Shown piece after piece: positions 35,622-44,808 of a DNA stretch of 64,000 nucleotides. The stretch lies in the NCBI GenBank assembly GCA_947629525.1, contig CANREB010000003.1, positions 62,001-126,000 on the forward strand. Direction: 5' to 3'. The stretch's first letter is position 1. The number at the start of each line of letters is the position of its first letter. This DNA comes from an uncultured Lachnospiraceae bacterium. GTDB taxonomy: Bacteria; Bacillota; Clostridia; Lachnospirales; Lachnospiraceae. The position numbers and the translations under genes are program-made. The notes beneath the pieces were generated by a model, which saw nothing but the letters and a program-made list of their open reading frames with translations, ran no database searches and had not been told where the DNA came from.

Positions 35622-37442
35622 TTATGTCCTTTCCTTTGAACAGATAACGGCTATAAGTACAGGCACGAAACACATTGTAGGCATGCAGTACCTGATGCAT
35701 GTATTAACGGGTGATATAAGGCATACAAGGATATTGACCACAGCCGGCAATGCTATGACCGCCTCCCTGTACCGCTTTCTCACAAGCAGAACCATAACCG
35801 CAAAAGCCACACACCATGTATAAAAACCGCATCTGTACAGCAGCCCCACACCCGGCATATACTCTATTTTGCTTACCTGACTCAATATAAATCTCGCGGG
35901 GGCAAGGCTTTCTATCTGCCGCGCGTCATGCATCGACTCGGTAAACGTATTCCTGTCCATCTCATAAAAGCCGTTGCCTTCCTTGTATGGTTTTACCTCG
36001 GGATAATAATAGCCGTATGAACACTCAAAAAATGTATTTATATAAGATAAAGGATGTCTTTTAAACTGTGCAAACCATACTTTAAAATATTCATCCCGCA
36101 CAGCCGCAAATTCTTTATTAGTATGATCGGGGGAATTTGCCTCGCATATCTTCAGGCAGTTCTTTACCCAGTCCGCAAGATTAGGGTTATATACCTCAAC
36201 CAGCTCATCATAATCAAACAGTGTATTCAAAAACTGCCGTTCCTCATCCGTAACATCGTCAGGATGATCCTGCCCGTACTTTGCGGTCTGCTGGAACATT
36301 ATACAGTAAGTGTCCTCTTTTACCTCTATCTTCGTAACACCAAGCCCCTGCCAGACAATATTATTGATAATAAACACGGCTAAGAATGTCATTACCACAG
36401 TCACCGCAAATGTCGGCTTTTTCTTTCTGTTTATTATAATAAACGCAGCGGGAAGAGTAAATATCAGCACAAATATCCCGTTATTTCTTGTCTGCGTCAT
36501 AAGGATCGCATACAATGCAAGCTTTAACATATCCGTGGCTGTCCTGCTCAAATCATCACGCCAAAAGAGCAGATATATCATCTGTATGGTAAAAAGCACC
36601 ACAAACTGCCAATACAGGGAATCTTTTATCACTGTCACGTCAAATATGCACCATACCGTAAACACAGCATAATATATTATACTGCCCCATCTTACCCAAT
36701 ACGGAACACGCATACGCTTAAAAAGTTCCATTATCTTTGCTGCCGTATACGCGGAAAGCGTCGTATTCATAAGCGGGATAAGAAACATTCCTATATTCGG
36801 TATTCCCCATTCCTGTGAATACATTGCTATATTTCCGTACAGAAAGCTTAAAAGCGGCGGATGATGGTCAGTAAAAGGTTCAATACCATAAAAACTGCTT
36901 ATCTGTGCGCCGCCATCCCAAGTCATAGAGCATGGATAGAAAGCGATCAGATATGGCAGCCTGCATACAAATATGACCGCCATTACTCCCAATATGACAT
37001 GTTCTTCAAAAAGCCACTTTGTGATCTTGCCGCATGCATCCTTGTCACTTTGGGTCTGCATATCTTTAAGCCTGTCGCACACAACTCTTATCAGCCCGAA
37101 AAACAGACATAAATAACCGCCAAACATTACCGCCGCAATATATCCATATTTAAGATATGGTTCTGCGGTCTGAGCCCGTCCTATGATCATAGATGCGGAA
37201 AACATTGCCGAGAGTATCAAATACGCTATTATCTCTCTTAATTCTATGCCTTCCCAATATTTTTTTTCTTTTATCACTTTTCTGTATAATAGTATCAGGC
37301 ACACAAAAAAAATGCTCTGCGCTATACCGTCGCCGTTTAACGCCATAGACAGATTGCCGGTCGATTCCGTATCGGCAAAAAGCGCAACAACAGACAAAAC
37401 TGCCAATAACACGGCAGTTGACTCTTTAATTATATTTTTCAC
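35622..37442 (-). CDS. Multi-pass GT-C-like membrane protein (DUF6020-like)
   Basis: Encodes 606 residues with about 13 hydrophobic helices. After the fifth, a loop reads YPCSMTWDGGAQISSFYG and then EPFTDHHPPLLSFLYG. The acidic residue and paired His-Pro resemble GT-C active-site loops, and I link the pattern to DUF6020 proteins of Firmicutes. A soluble stretch (about 400-510) lies before the last helices. It probably takes sugar from a polyprenyl phosphate carrier outside the cell. Start: GTG 37442 has GGGAG seven bases before it; ATG 37460 lacks one. Next to the GtrB-like gene, 3 bases apart. Confidence 0.75.
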   Translation of the reverse strand: MKNIIKESTAVLLAVLSVVALFADTESTGNLSMALNGDGIAQSIFFVCLILLYRKVIKEKKYWEGIELREIIAYLILSAMFSASMIIGRAQTAEPYLKYGYIAAVMFGGYLCLFFGLIRVVCDRLKDMQTQSDKDACGKITKWLFEEHVILGVMAVIFVCRLPYLIAFYPCSMTWDGGAQISSFYGIEPFTDHHPPLLSFLYGNIAMYSQEWGIPNIGMFLIPLMNTTLSAYTAAKIMELFKRMRVPYWVRWGSIIYYAVFTVWCIFDVTVIKDSLYWQFVVLFTIQMIYLLFWRDDLSRTATDMLKLALYAILMTQTRNNGIFVLIFTLPAAFIIINRKKKPTFAVTVVMTFLAVFIINNIVWQGLGVTKIEVKEDTYCIMFQQTAKYGQDHPDDVTDEERQFLNTLFDYDELVEVYNPNLADWVKNCLKICEANSPDHTNKEFAAVRDEYFKVWFAQFKRHPLSYINTFFECSYGYYYPEVKPYKEGNGFYEMDRNTFTESMHDARQIESLAPARFILSQVSKIEYMPGVGLLYRCGFYTWCVAFAVMVLLVRKRYREAVIALPAVVNILVCLISPVNTCIRYCMPTMCFVPVLIAVICSKERT

Positions 37443-37488
37443 GTCAGTTCTCCCAAACATACTGCTTATTTAACTGATATCTATCAAT

Positions 37489-37497
37489 ACTATATCA
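37489..37497 (-). promoter_or_regulatory. Extended -10 promoter before the DUF6020-like gene
   Basis: TGA-TATAGT on the minus strand is an extended -10 element; no strong -35 is seen. The palindrome TTGTGCACAA at 37526-37535 lies just upstream and could be an operator. The predicted start is about 40 bases before GTG 37442. Confidence 0.4.
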
Positions 37498-37539
37498 TAC
37501 CCCGCCAATTATTTCTATCATTGTTTTGTGCACAATTAT

Positions 37540-39123
37540 TTAATATGCAAGATATGTCGTTGCATATCCTTCGCTCGCAACCTGAACATACGAGTTTAGC
37601 TTAGGGCATACACCAACAATACTCGCCATATAAAAATCAGCATCTATTGTATCAGTTATAGTGACCAAAAGCTTTTCCTGCTCCGCAACATCAGCCGAAT
37701 ATACATAGTCAAATGAATCCCCGGTTATAAAAGCCACGCTTCTGTAATTGCTGACTTCTGCAAACGAAGCGTTCACCTTCCACACCTCATATCTGTCATA
37801 TACATAAATACAGTCGTAATTTTTGTATTCCTCATTGATCTTCCCCAAATACGATGGTTTTAAATACTGAAACAGGTTGTAATTATAAAGGCTGAAAATA
37901 AATACTCCCAGAAAAATACAGCCGGTCAGGGCGTTGCCCGCGGCAATACCCGCAAAAGAGTTAAACACCTCAAAGCACAGGCATATCAATGATATGATCA
38001 TAACCGCGTATATGGGATATATGTACCTGTCTGTCACGCCTACCGAGATCTTAGCTATCAGCAGGAAATAACAGATATTAGGACACATAAAGATCATCAG
38101 GCTTTTCATCTTTCTTGGACGGGCAGACTTCCGCGCATTCCGTTTCAATAACGTTGCCAATATTGATATTACAACAAAGCATATCATAAAAATAACAATA
38201 TATATGAACGCTCCTCCAAATATGCTCTCATCAACAAACGAGAAATAGCTTTTCAGATTTGCGCCATATTCGGCGATAATATTTTCACCTGTAAGATTTT
38301 CAAGCGTCTGCTTACCGCGGTCTGATTTTGTCACATGGGCGATGATGCCGGGAAAAATAAGCACAGAAACTGCACATGACGATATTATCGCTGCAGCGGT
38401 ACGTATGAGTTCCTTAAAACGCCTGTCTGTCAGCATAACAATACCGTATATCAGGCAAAGGAAGCACAAATACACAACAAAATAATAGTGTGTCAGAATT
38501 CCCAACACGCTTGTTATAAATGTGAACAGATACATTTTGAAAGTATGCTTATTTTCAAAAAGTTCCACAAACAACAGCGTTATCAGAGCCACCTGGAACA
38601 TAGTCATCACATACATTCTGCGAAACGCTGCCGCCTGCCATATTCCATACGAAAATATATAAAACAGCGAAGCAGTAAGCACTGTTATCTTGCTGCCGGT
38701 ATATCTGCAGACCGCGCGCCTGACCACACACAGAGTCAGCAGGGAAAATATGACATTTATTATTCCCGCGTACCATACGCTGAACTTCTGCGGAAAAAAT
38801 GATGAAATAGTGTGAACTAATACGTAATATAATATCGGGTGCACATCCTCGCTTTGGTTCTTCCATACATTTGCGTAATTAAACCTCTCACCGGGCTGCA
38901 CTGTCATATACTCCAGCCACGCTTCACCTGCCGGAACGTATTTATAGCCTTCTTTTATCTGCATATCTATGGTATCAGCAAACTTATGATTAGCTAACCC
39001 GTATGTGAACACCTCATCGACATGCCCGAACTGCCTTGCGCGTATTGCCAATACCATAAACACAGCGCATATAATATATATGCCGATGCTTTTAACCAAC
39101 TGTTTTAAAGTCACCCTGTCCAT
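37540..39123 (-). CDS. GT-C family membrane glycosyltransferase (GT39/ArnT-like)
   Basis: Encodes 527 residues with about 11 membrane helices. The first outer loop has FGHVDEVFTYGL, with the acidic pair used by GT-C enzymes to bind the lipid-phosphate sugar, followed by EDVHPILYY, the common second motif. The C-terminal 90 residues are soluble. It should transfer a sugar from polyprenyl phosphate to a polysaccharide or protein outside the membrane. Start: ATG 39123 has GGAGG six bases before it; upstream in-frame codons lack one. The leader carries GGCAGTACGGAGG, seen before other genes here. Confidence 0.85.
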   Translation of the reverse strand: MDRVTLKQLVKSIGIYIICAVFMVLAIRARQFGHVDEVFTYGLANHKFADTIDMQIKEGYKYVPAGEAWLEYMTVQPGERFNYANVWKNQSEDVHPILYYVLVHTISSFFPQKFSVWYAGIINVIFSLLTLCVVRRAVCRYTGSKITVLTASLFYIFSYGIWQAAAFRRMYVMTMFQVALITLLFVELFENKHTFKMYLFTFITSVLGILTHYYFVVYLCFLCLIYGIVMLTDRRFKELIRTAAAIISSCAVSVLIFPGIIAHVTKSDRGKQTLENLTGENIIAEYGANLKSYFSFVDESIFGGAFIYIVIFMICFVVISILATLLKRNARKSARPRKMKSLMIFMCPNICYFLLIAKISVGVTDRYIYPIYAVMIISLICLCFEVFNSFAGIAAGNALTGCIFLGVFIFSLYNYNLFQYLKPSYLGKINEEYKNYDCIYVYDRYEVWKVNASFAEVSNYRSVAFITGDSFDYVYSADVAEQEKLLVTITDTIDADFYMASIVGVCPKLNSYVQVASEGYATTYLAY

Positions 39124-39159
39124 CTTAGTCCTCCGTACTGCCAATGTGTAACTGCAGCT

Positions 39160-40731
39160 TTAATAGCAAAGTTTTACGACCCATATCCCCGGGAAGCGCC
39201 GTACACATCCCTCTTGCGGATATGGCGGCATGTTTTTATATTCATCCGTTGCCATTATAGCCTGTTTTGCGTCCTCATCCAATGTTACGGTCTCATACCC
39301 GTTAAATATCTTTATAAAATTATCACGCACTCCCGACGTGATAAGCCCGTTTTCAAGCGCCACCCCGGACATCACGCGCAGCTCCTCCGAATCAAACAGA
39401 TCGATCTCCACAGTGCTTGGATTATCTTTATAGTTAAATTCCCCAAGTATCGCAACCGCTTCTCCTTCCGTAAATCCCTCCGTTGATTCTACAGTTGCAA
39501 GTATGCGGTTAAAATAAGACTGTACCCGCTCTATCGCAATGTGCGTACGCAGATAAGCACGATTTGTAAGCAGGTAATCCGTATATCCGCTGACGCAGAC
39601 AGCAGCTATAGTTATAAACACTACCCCGTAACGCGCATAACATACCCGTTTTTGTGCCGGATCCGTACTCTCCCATTCGCTTATGCAATAGTCAAGCATA
39701 GCTATGACAATTACATATATAAGCGCATACGAATACAGCATCAGCATGGAATAATCAACCTCCGGCGCCATAAAATATACAAATGCCGCGCCAAGAGGTA
39801 CAAAAGCACATACTACTATAAGCAGTACGAATTTTCCCACATCCTTATATAATCTTTTTGTCACTGACAATATCCCAAAAAGCACAAACGCAAGAATACA
39901 TATAATGATGTTGGCTGTATGGGCGGTCTTAGTCACAAACGCAAACGGCTTCCATAGAAAATATTCAAGAAAGCGCTTATAACATCTGCCTATCAGTATC
40001 GGCATCTGTGATAACGCTATATGCCCCATATCGCCTATCCCGCCATATGTTTCGTTGTCCAGATTTGAATATATGACATGTGACAGCCACATATATATCA
40101 ATACGCTGACGATCAGTATCACCGCACATAATATACCGTTTTTTACCACCTCGACTGTTTTTCTGCCATGCATTATATCACAGATCATTCCCATAAGCAT
40201 AAGCGTTATGGCAAAGCTTATATAGCTTTGATACGTTCCAAGAACAAATACAAGCAATATCCCACAGGGTAAAAAACCATACTTATACCGCCGAAGCAGC
40301 CATACAGCCACACAAGCCATCAATATTCCCATTCCCGAAGTATGCGCCATAAACATAAATGTCATAGTACAGGCAACGCTCGGGAAAGTAAGAAGCACTA
40401 ACGGTGTAAGAACTGCCGCCGTTTTACTTTTCAACTGCATAATATCAGCAATTACAGCCGCAGATATGGACAGCATCAGAATAAGCAGAAATCCATGAAC
40501 AGCAGGTATACTGTATATACCGCCAAGCGGATGGATATATTTCAGCAGCCATCTTCCCAGATAATCACCGCTGCCAAAGCTTGCAAGATTATTTGCGTCG
40601 TCCCAGTTCAAAAGTTTATTTGACAGCATATAGAAATGCGTCAGACATCCCGTTATTATGCCTGACGTAAAACAAATCTTTGTATTTGACGATATTTTTC
40701 CGTTGACCTGTTCTAATATATCAAACTTCAT
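39160..40731 (-). CDS. GtrII-like membrane glucosyltransferase
   Basis: Encodes 523 residues with about 11 helices. The loop LLNWDDANNLASFGSGDYLGRW with HPLGGIYSIP, followed by FMAHTSGMG and YQSYISFAI, matches the glucosyltransferase domain II family (GtrII of phages and O-antigen modifying islands). It should attach glucose or a related sugar from undecaprenyl phosphate to a polymer side chain. A soluble C-terminal part (about 395-523) follows the last helix. AAGGGG upstream of ATG 40731, 4 bases after the previous gene. Confidence 0.85.
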   Translation of the reverse strand: MKFDILEQVNGKISSNTKICFTSGIITGCLTHFYMLSNKLLNWDDANNLASFGSGDYLGRWLLKYIHPLGGIYSIPAVHGFLLILMLSISAAVIADIMQLKSKTAAVLTPLVLLTFPSVACTMTFMFMAHTSGMGILMACVAVWLLRRYKYGFLPCGILLVFVLGTYQSYISFAITLMLMGMICDIMHGRKTVEVVKNGILCAVILIVSVLIYMWLSHVIYSNLDNETYGGIGDMGHIALSQMPILIGRCYKRFLEYFLWKPFAFVTKTAHTANIIICILAFVLFGILSVTKRLYKDVGKFVLLIVVCAFVPLGAAFVYFMAPEVDYSMLMLYSYALIYVIVIAMLDYCISEWESTDPAQKRVCYARYGVVFITIAAVCVSGYTDYLLTNRAYLRTHIAIERVQSYFNRILATVESTEGFTEGEAVAILGEFNYKDNPSTVEIDLFDSEELRVMSGVALENGLITSGVRDNFIKIFNGYETVTLDEDAKQAIMATDEYKNMPPYPQEGCVRRFPGIWVVKLCY

Positions 40732-40735
40732 CAGA

Positions 40736-41536
40736 TTACCCCTTTATGATCCTTTCAATCATTCTGCCGGCGCGGCTTCTCTTCCATCTCAGTTCTCTAA
40801 GCGTTTCAACATTCATCCTGTGCGAGTCTATTATCTGTGGAAATGTGCTTCTTTTTGCAACATCTTCATCATAGCTTTTTATCATGCCAAACTGCGACGG
40901 GTCTCTGAAACGCTTTAACCCATATTTTTTACTCATCAACGACCACACTGACTGGTCATGCCTGTGTGCTATAAAGTCCGGATAATTCGGCTGCCCCTGT
41001 GTATTGTCCTGCTCCGTGATTACACGCATATCCTGTGCGTAATACAGATCCTCGGCGATAAATTTTCCGACAAAATCCGATTTTTTTAATACTACATAAC
41101 CGCCAACAGACTGCGGCGTGTCCGTATATTCTGGGCTGTCACAGTCCAACAATATAAACGCGTCTCTTTTTGTGTATCTGCGTTCAAGCATTTCTTTTTC
41201 AAGCGAAAATACCATGATATCCGTGTTTTCCCTCTCCATGCACTCTATCAGATACCCGATGCTGTTGACGTATACAGACCCCGCGTCAGTATATATCAGA
41301 TAGTCGCCTTCCTGTAATTCTCCGTATGCCTTATTGATAACATATGGTTTCCAAAGGTACAGCCCGTTTCCTTTTTTTATATTTAGGATCTCTTTATTTC
41401 TTTCAAAAAAATCAGCGTCAATATCATCCGGGGTATACGCAATCGTTTTGTCCGCGCCCCATTGCTTTGCTGTTTTCAGGTTCAATCTCTGCGCCTTCGC
41501 AAAGTTTTTATCGGCATAGTTTATTGCGATGATCAT
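40736..41536 (-). CDS. Putative GT-A-type glycosyltransferase
   Basis: Encodes 266 residues. No textbook family was assigned. It has a Rossmann-like start (MIIAINYADKNF), a GLYLWKPYVINKAYGEL segment, the acidic motif LIYTDAGS, which could be the DxD-type metal site, and AHRHDQSVWSLMSKKYG. Proteins with this set occur as unassigned genes in capsule and O-antigen clusters. Context between other transferases supports the call. AGGAG nine bases before ATG 41536. Donor and acceptor unknown. Confidence 0.6.
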   Translation of the reverse strand: MIIAINYADKNFAKAQRLNLKTAKQWGADKTIAYTPDDIDADFFERNKEILNIKKGNGLYLWKPYVINKAYGELQEGDYLIYTDAGSVYVNSIGYLIECMERENTDIMVFSLEKEMLERRYTKRDAFILLDCDSPEYTDTPQSVGGYVVLKKSDFVGKFIAEDLYYAQDMRVITEQDNTQGQPNYPDFIAHRHDQSVWSLMSKKYGLKRFRDPSQFGMIKSYDEDVAKRSTFPQIIDSHRMNVETLRELRWKRSRAGRMIERIIKG

Positions 41537-41560
41537 ATTCTGCCGCTCCTATATTTTTTA

Positions 41561-42640
41561 TCAGTATGCTTTTGAATTGTGCAAACTTTCCGAAAATCTG
41601 TTTTTGTTATGGTAAATACCGTTATTTATCAACACATAATCCTTATAATCCTGTTCCATCCAGCCGCGTCTCATGATCCGTGCCATAAAAGTCACATTGG
41701 AATATCCGCAAAGCAGCCCTTCACACTGAACCAACGTGTATTCGTCGCGCAGCACTTCATATCCCAAACGGTATTTATGGTCTTTTCTGTCACATTCGCT
41801 GAATGCTATCGACTCGTCTCCGCCGTTTCCGCGGTATGTGTCCTTATATATCTTTACTTTTTCACCAAATACTTCCGTAAATTTTATAACCGCGTCATTT
41901 TCATCCGTAGCCAGAAAGATCTGCTCATAATCCCCCCGCGCCATCAGCTTTTTTGCTTCTTCAATCGTCTGTTCGATCTTTACCGCCACCGGGTGGTTAT
42001 TATACTGCTTTCTAAAATCCGTTCCTCTATAATGAATACCAAGTGTTTTTTTATCTCCCAATAATCTGCTCTCATCTTCTTCAAGTTTTCTCTTAGTCTT
42101 GTCATTATAACGGATATATTTCTTCATCATCCGCGCCATGGCATTTACATACTCGTCTGTTACATCATAACTTACCGCGTTAAAAACAGACTTTACCTGC
42201 TCGTAATGCCATGCTTCCGACTTTAAAACATGCTTTGCCCTGTCTGTTTTTCTGACATGTGAAACCGGGGCAAAATAATGCAGAAATGCGTTTTCTTCGC
42301 CGTCAATACCGCCTGCTGCATAAAACAAATGATTTTTTCCCCAATGTACATATGGCGTAAGACCGCGCTCATCCGCAAAGTACAGCTTGATAAGCGTTAC
42401 TCCCAGTTCCGCGAAAAATCCCATTCCACCGCCCTGCTCGTCCGCCAGATAAATTATCTCGCCCTCATATTCATCGCCGTACGAACGCAGCCGCAGGCAG
42501 TCTGAATTTTTATAACCGTTTATGACATGATCCCTGAACTCCGGCTCATTTCTGTGGATCCTGCATCTGTTCCAAAATTTCAGAGTCTCGTTTTTCGCAA
42601 GCAGATTTATAAAAGCTGCTGTAAACTTTTTTCCAACCAT
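41561..42640 (-). CDS. Fucosyltransferase-like glycosyltransferase
   Basis: Encodes 359 residues. LGIHYRGTDFR at about 200-210 matches motif I (H-x-R-x-T-D) of alpha-1,6- and O-fucosyltransferases (NodZ/FUT8 group), and IFLATDEND and LLCGYSNVTFMARIM fit motifs II and III of that fold. It would transfer a GDP- or similar nucleotide deoxy sugar. No GDP-fucose genes are in the window, so the donor may come from elsewhere. The start at ATG 42640 overlaps the upstream gene by 34 bases, with GAGG ten bases before. Confidence 0.72.
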   Translation of the reverse strand: MVGKKFTAAFINLLAKNETLKFWNRCRIHRNEPEFRDHVINGYKNSDCLRLRSYGDEYEGEIIYLADEQGGGMGFFAELGVTLIKLYFADERGLTPYVHWGKNHLFYAAGGIDGEENAFLHYFAPVSHVRKTDRAKHVLKSEAWHYEQVKSVFNAVSYDVTDEYVNAMARMMKKYIRYNDKTKRKLEEDESRLLGDKKTLGIHYRGTDFRKQYNNHPVAVKIEQTIEEAKKLMARGDYEQIFLATDENDAVIKFTEVFGEKVKIYKDTYRGNGGDESIAFSECDRKDHKYRLGYEVLRDEYTLVQCEGLLCGYSNVTFMARIMRRGWMEQDYKDYVLINNGIYHNKNRFSESLHNSKAY

Positions 42641-43797
42641 TCTACTTTATCCTCTATCCTGCACTGTCTGGTGCAAAGCCAGTTGTAAGCAGCTTCACCC
42701 ATTGCCTTTCTTTTTTCGGGATCATAATATAATTCTTCCATCGCGTCCGCCATTTCTTCCACATCGTTTACTATTGTGCAGCCGTCGATCTGACTGTATA
42801 TCCCTACATCCGTACTGATTATCGGCATTGCTGCCGCTGCGGCTTCATGTGCCACAATAGGATATATTTCCGATTTGCTCGAGCAGACAAAAACATCCGC
42901 CTTTCTATATAATTCCACTACCTGCTTTCTTTTCAAATGCACATTGAATACTACTTCTTTCCCTTCAGCCGGATCAATGACCTCTGATGCAACCTGCTCT
43001 AAATGATTTAAATATTCGTTCCTTTCAAAACCGACAAGCAGCAGACCGCTGTTTTTGATCTTTGCCTTCCCGAATGCCCTTATAAGCATTTCCTGATTTT
43101 TATTCTCGTTGTAATTTGCTACAAACAAAAAAAACAGCTTCCCATTTTTTTCACCATTATGTTTGCAGTGCATATCCGACTCGAAAAAAGCATCTTCGAT
43201 CGCATTTTCCAAAATTTTACCGTTGCCAAGCCTATGAAGCACAGCATACTTGTATGAATTACTCTGTTCAGACAGATAGATTGCCAAATCATATTTCTTT
43301 ATATACTTATAGCAGCTGTCATAATAGCTTTTCACTCTGTACTGCTCCCATACGCCTAATATATTTCGCCTGCGCAGTTTCTCCATATAGTCGTATTTCT
43401 CTTCCCATCCCGAATATCCATGGGCATAAAACACCTTCGGACAGTTTATTTTGTCCAAATACGGTTTCAGCCAGTCAAATGTCCAAGTCTGCGTACATAC
43501 TACTATAAGTACATCCGGATCATATGAGCTGATCCTTTCATAATATTTTCTTTTTGTGCTTTCCTTGTCTCTTCCCTTTATTTTTAACGGCCATCTTACA
43601 TATACACGTATCCGCTCTATATCGACTTTATTATGACGTTCTTTATGCGGAAGCACCTGCAGTCCGCCGTTTCCTGCGCTTGTATATATTAAAACTTCAT
43701 GCCCGCGGGCGGCAAGACCCTCTGCCAGATATCCCGTGATCATCGCCACTCCATCCTGTGACGGCCAATACGACGGCACCGCGATCAATATCCGCAT
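42607..43797 (-). CDS. GT4 family glycosyltransferase
   Basis: Encodes 396 residues of GT-B fold. The N-terminal domain begins MRILIAVPSYWPSQDGVAM with GHEVLIYTS. The C-terminal domain has FLFVANYNENKNQEMLIRAF, ADVFVCSSKSEIYPIVAHEAAAAAMP (written here in part; the E-x7-E catalytic pattern lies in it) and PIISTDVGIYSQI. It is a cytosolic retaining transferase that extends the lipid-linked repeat. AAGGAG seven bases before ATG 43797 fixes the start over GTG 43815. Sugar donor unknown; CDP-sugar use is possible from context. Confidence 0.9.
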   Translation of the reverse strand: MRILIAVPSYWPSQDGVAMITGYLAEGLAARGHEVLIYTSAGNGGLQVLPHKERHNKVDIERIRVYVRWPLKIKGRDKESTKRKYYERISSYDPDVLIVVCTQTWTFDWLKPYLDKINCPKVFYAHGYSGWEEKYDYMEKLRRRNILGVWEQYRVKSYYDSCYKYIKKYDLAIYLSEQSNSYKYAVLHRLGNGKILENAIEDAFFESDMHCKHNGEKNGKLFFLFVANYNENKNQEMLIRAFGKAKIKNSGLLLVGFERNEYLNHLEQVASEVIDPAEGKEVVFNVHLKRKQVVELYRKADVFVCSSKSEIYPIVAHEAAAAAMPIISTDVGIYSQIDGCTIVNDVEEMADAMEELYYDPEKRKAMGEAAYNWLCTRQCRIEDKVEWLEKSLQQLL

Positions 43798-43824
43798 ACA
43801 GCATCTCCTTCCCACCTGCCGCCT

Positions 43825-44808
43825 TTAATAAATACCAAGATCAAACAGATATACATATTCATATCCTTCCGTCAGCAAAAGAGCGGCTACAGTACCCGAT
43901 ACACATCCCGCACACAGGCAGCTGCACTTTGCAAGCAGCATCGTACTGATCAGATATTCCATTCCTGCGTCGTAACCGCCGTTTTCCTGTCCATATTCTT
44001 CCTTACCCATAGAGCCGCCCTGATATACAAGGAAATCCGTTTTATTTGTTATAAGCCTGTCTTTGAACCGTTCTTTAAAAACCTTGTAAAATTCAACATC
44101 TTCCGTTGACAAAAACACTTTAGTGCATTTTTGTTCTTCAAAGATTTCTTCCGCCTTACTCAACATCTGCAATGGCGTCGGCTGTATAGGATGGTTTTTC
44201 GGCTTGCCTGCCGAATAATCCGTTCCACGGCATTTGACTCCAAGGACCTTATCACCCGCATCAAATAATGCCCGATACTCCTTATCGATCAGTTTTTTAG
44301 CCGTATCACTCAAAACGATATTTTCCCTGACTGTTTTTCTCCAATATTCCAATTCCCCTGTCTTTCCCATAAGGAACGACACATCAAGATATGGAAACAT
44401 CTCCGGCACTGCCCCTGAACCTATGATCACATTCCTGCTGTCTTTTATATCGTCAAGAGTATAGCCTGACGGCTGTCTGAAATAATACTCCCATGCGTTC
44501 TCTCTGCCGATCTTATCCGTTTTCAGATATATATTAAAGTCATTCTGCATGTCTACTATCGGAATATATCCCTTTTTTTTCGCCTCATCTATCCTTACGA
44601 GGTTAGTTAAAAATAAAGAAAACAATCCGCAATACAGATCCCTGCGCCTTATTACATAAAAAATCTTGTCAGGATCTTGGCTGCCGTTACGGATCCTGTG
44701 CTCTCGCCAATACCTGTCGTCCTTATATACCTTATATTGACGATACCGTTTCAGGAATGTATTTCTCCATATCCATGACAAAACCTTATAAAATATATTA
44801 TCTTTCAT
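43825..44808 (-). CDS. Fucosyltransferase-like protein, variant motif
   Basis: Encodes 327 residues. It has LGVKCRGTDYS at about 190-200, where the motif I His is Cys, plus VFLSTEDVEF and a C-terminal LLAKCSCLCAGCVSGTVAALL segment with four cysteines in about a dozen residues. The overall plan is that of the transferase at 41561-42640 but diverged. It probably adds a deoxy sugar to the same glycan, unless the Cys change has altered activity. Start: ATG 44808, or TTG 44811 with AGAGG nine bases before. It overlaps the RfbG gene by 11 bases. Confidence 0.65.
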   Translation of the reverse strand: MKDNIFYKVLSWIWRNTFLKRYRQYKVYKDDRYWREHRIRNGSQDPDKIFYVIRRRDLYCGLFSLFLTNLVRIDEAKKKGYIPIVDMQNDFNIYLKTDKIGRENAWEYYFRQPSGYTLDDIKDSRNVIIGSGAVPEMFPYLDVSFLMGKTGELEYWRKTVRENIVLSDTAKKLIDKEYRALFDAGDKVLGVKCRGTDYSAGKPKNHPIQPTPLQMLSKAEEIFEEQKCTKVFLSTEDVEFYKVFKERFKDRLITNKTDFLVYQGGSMGKEEYGQENGGYDAGMEYLISTMLLAKCSCLCAGCVSGTVAALLLTEGYEYVYLFDLGIY

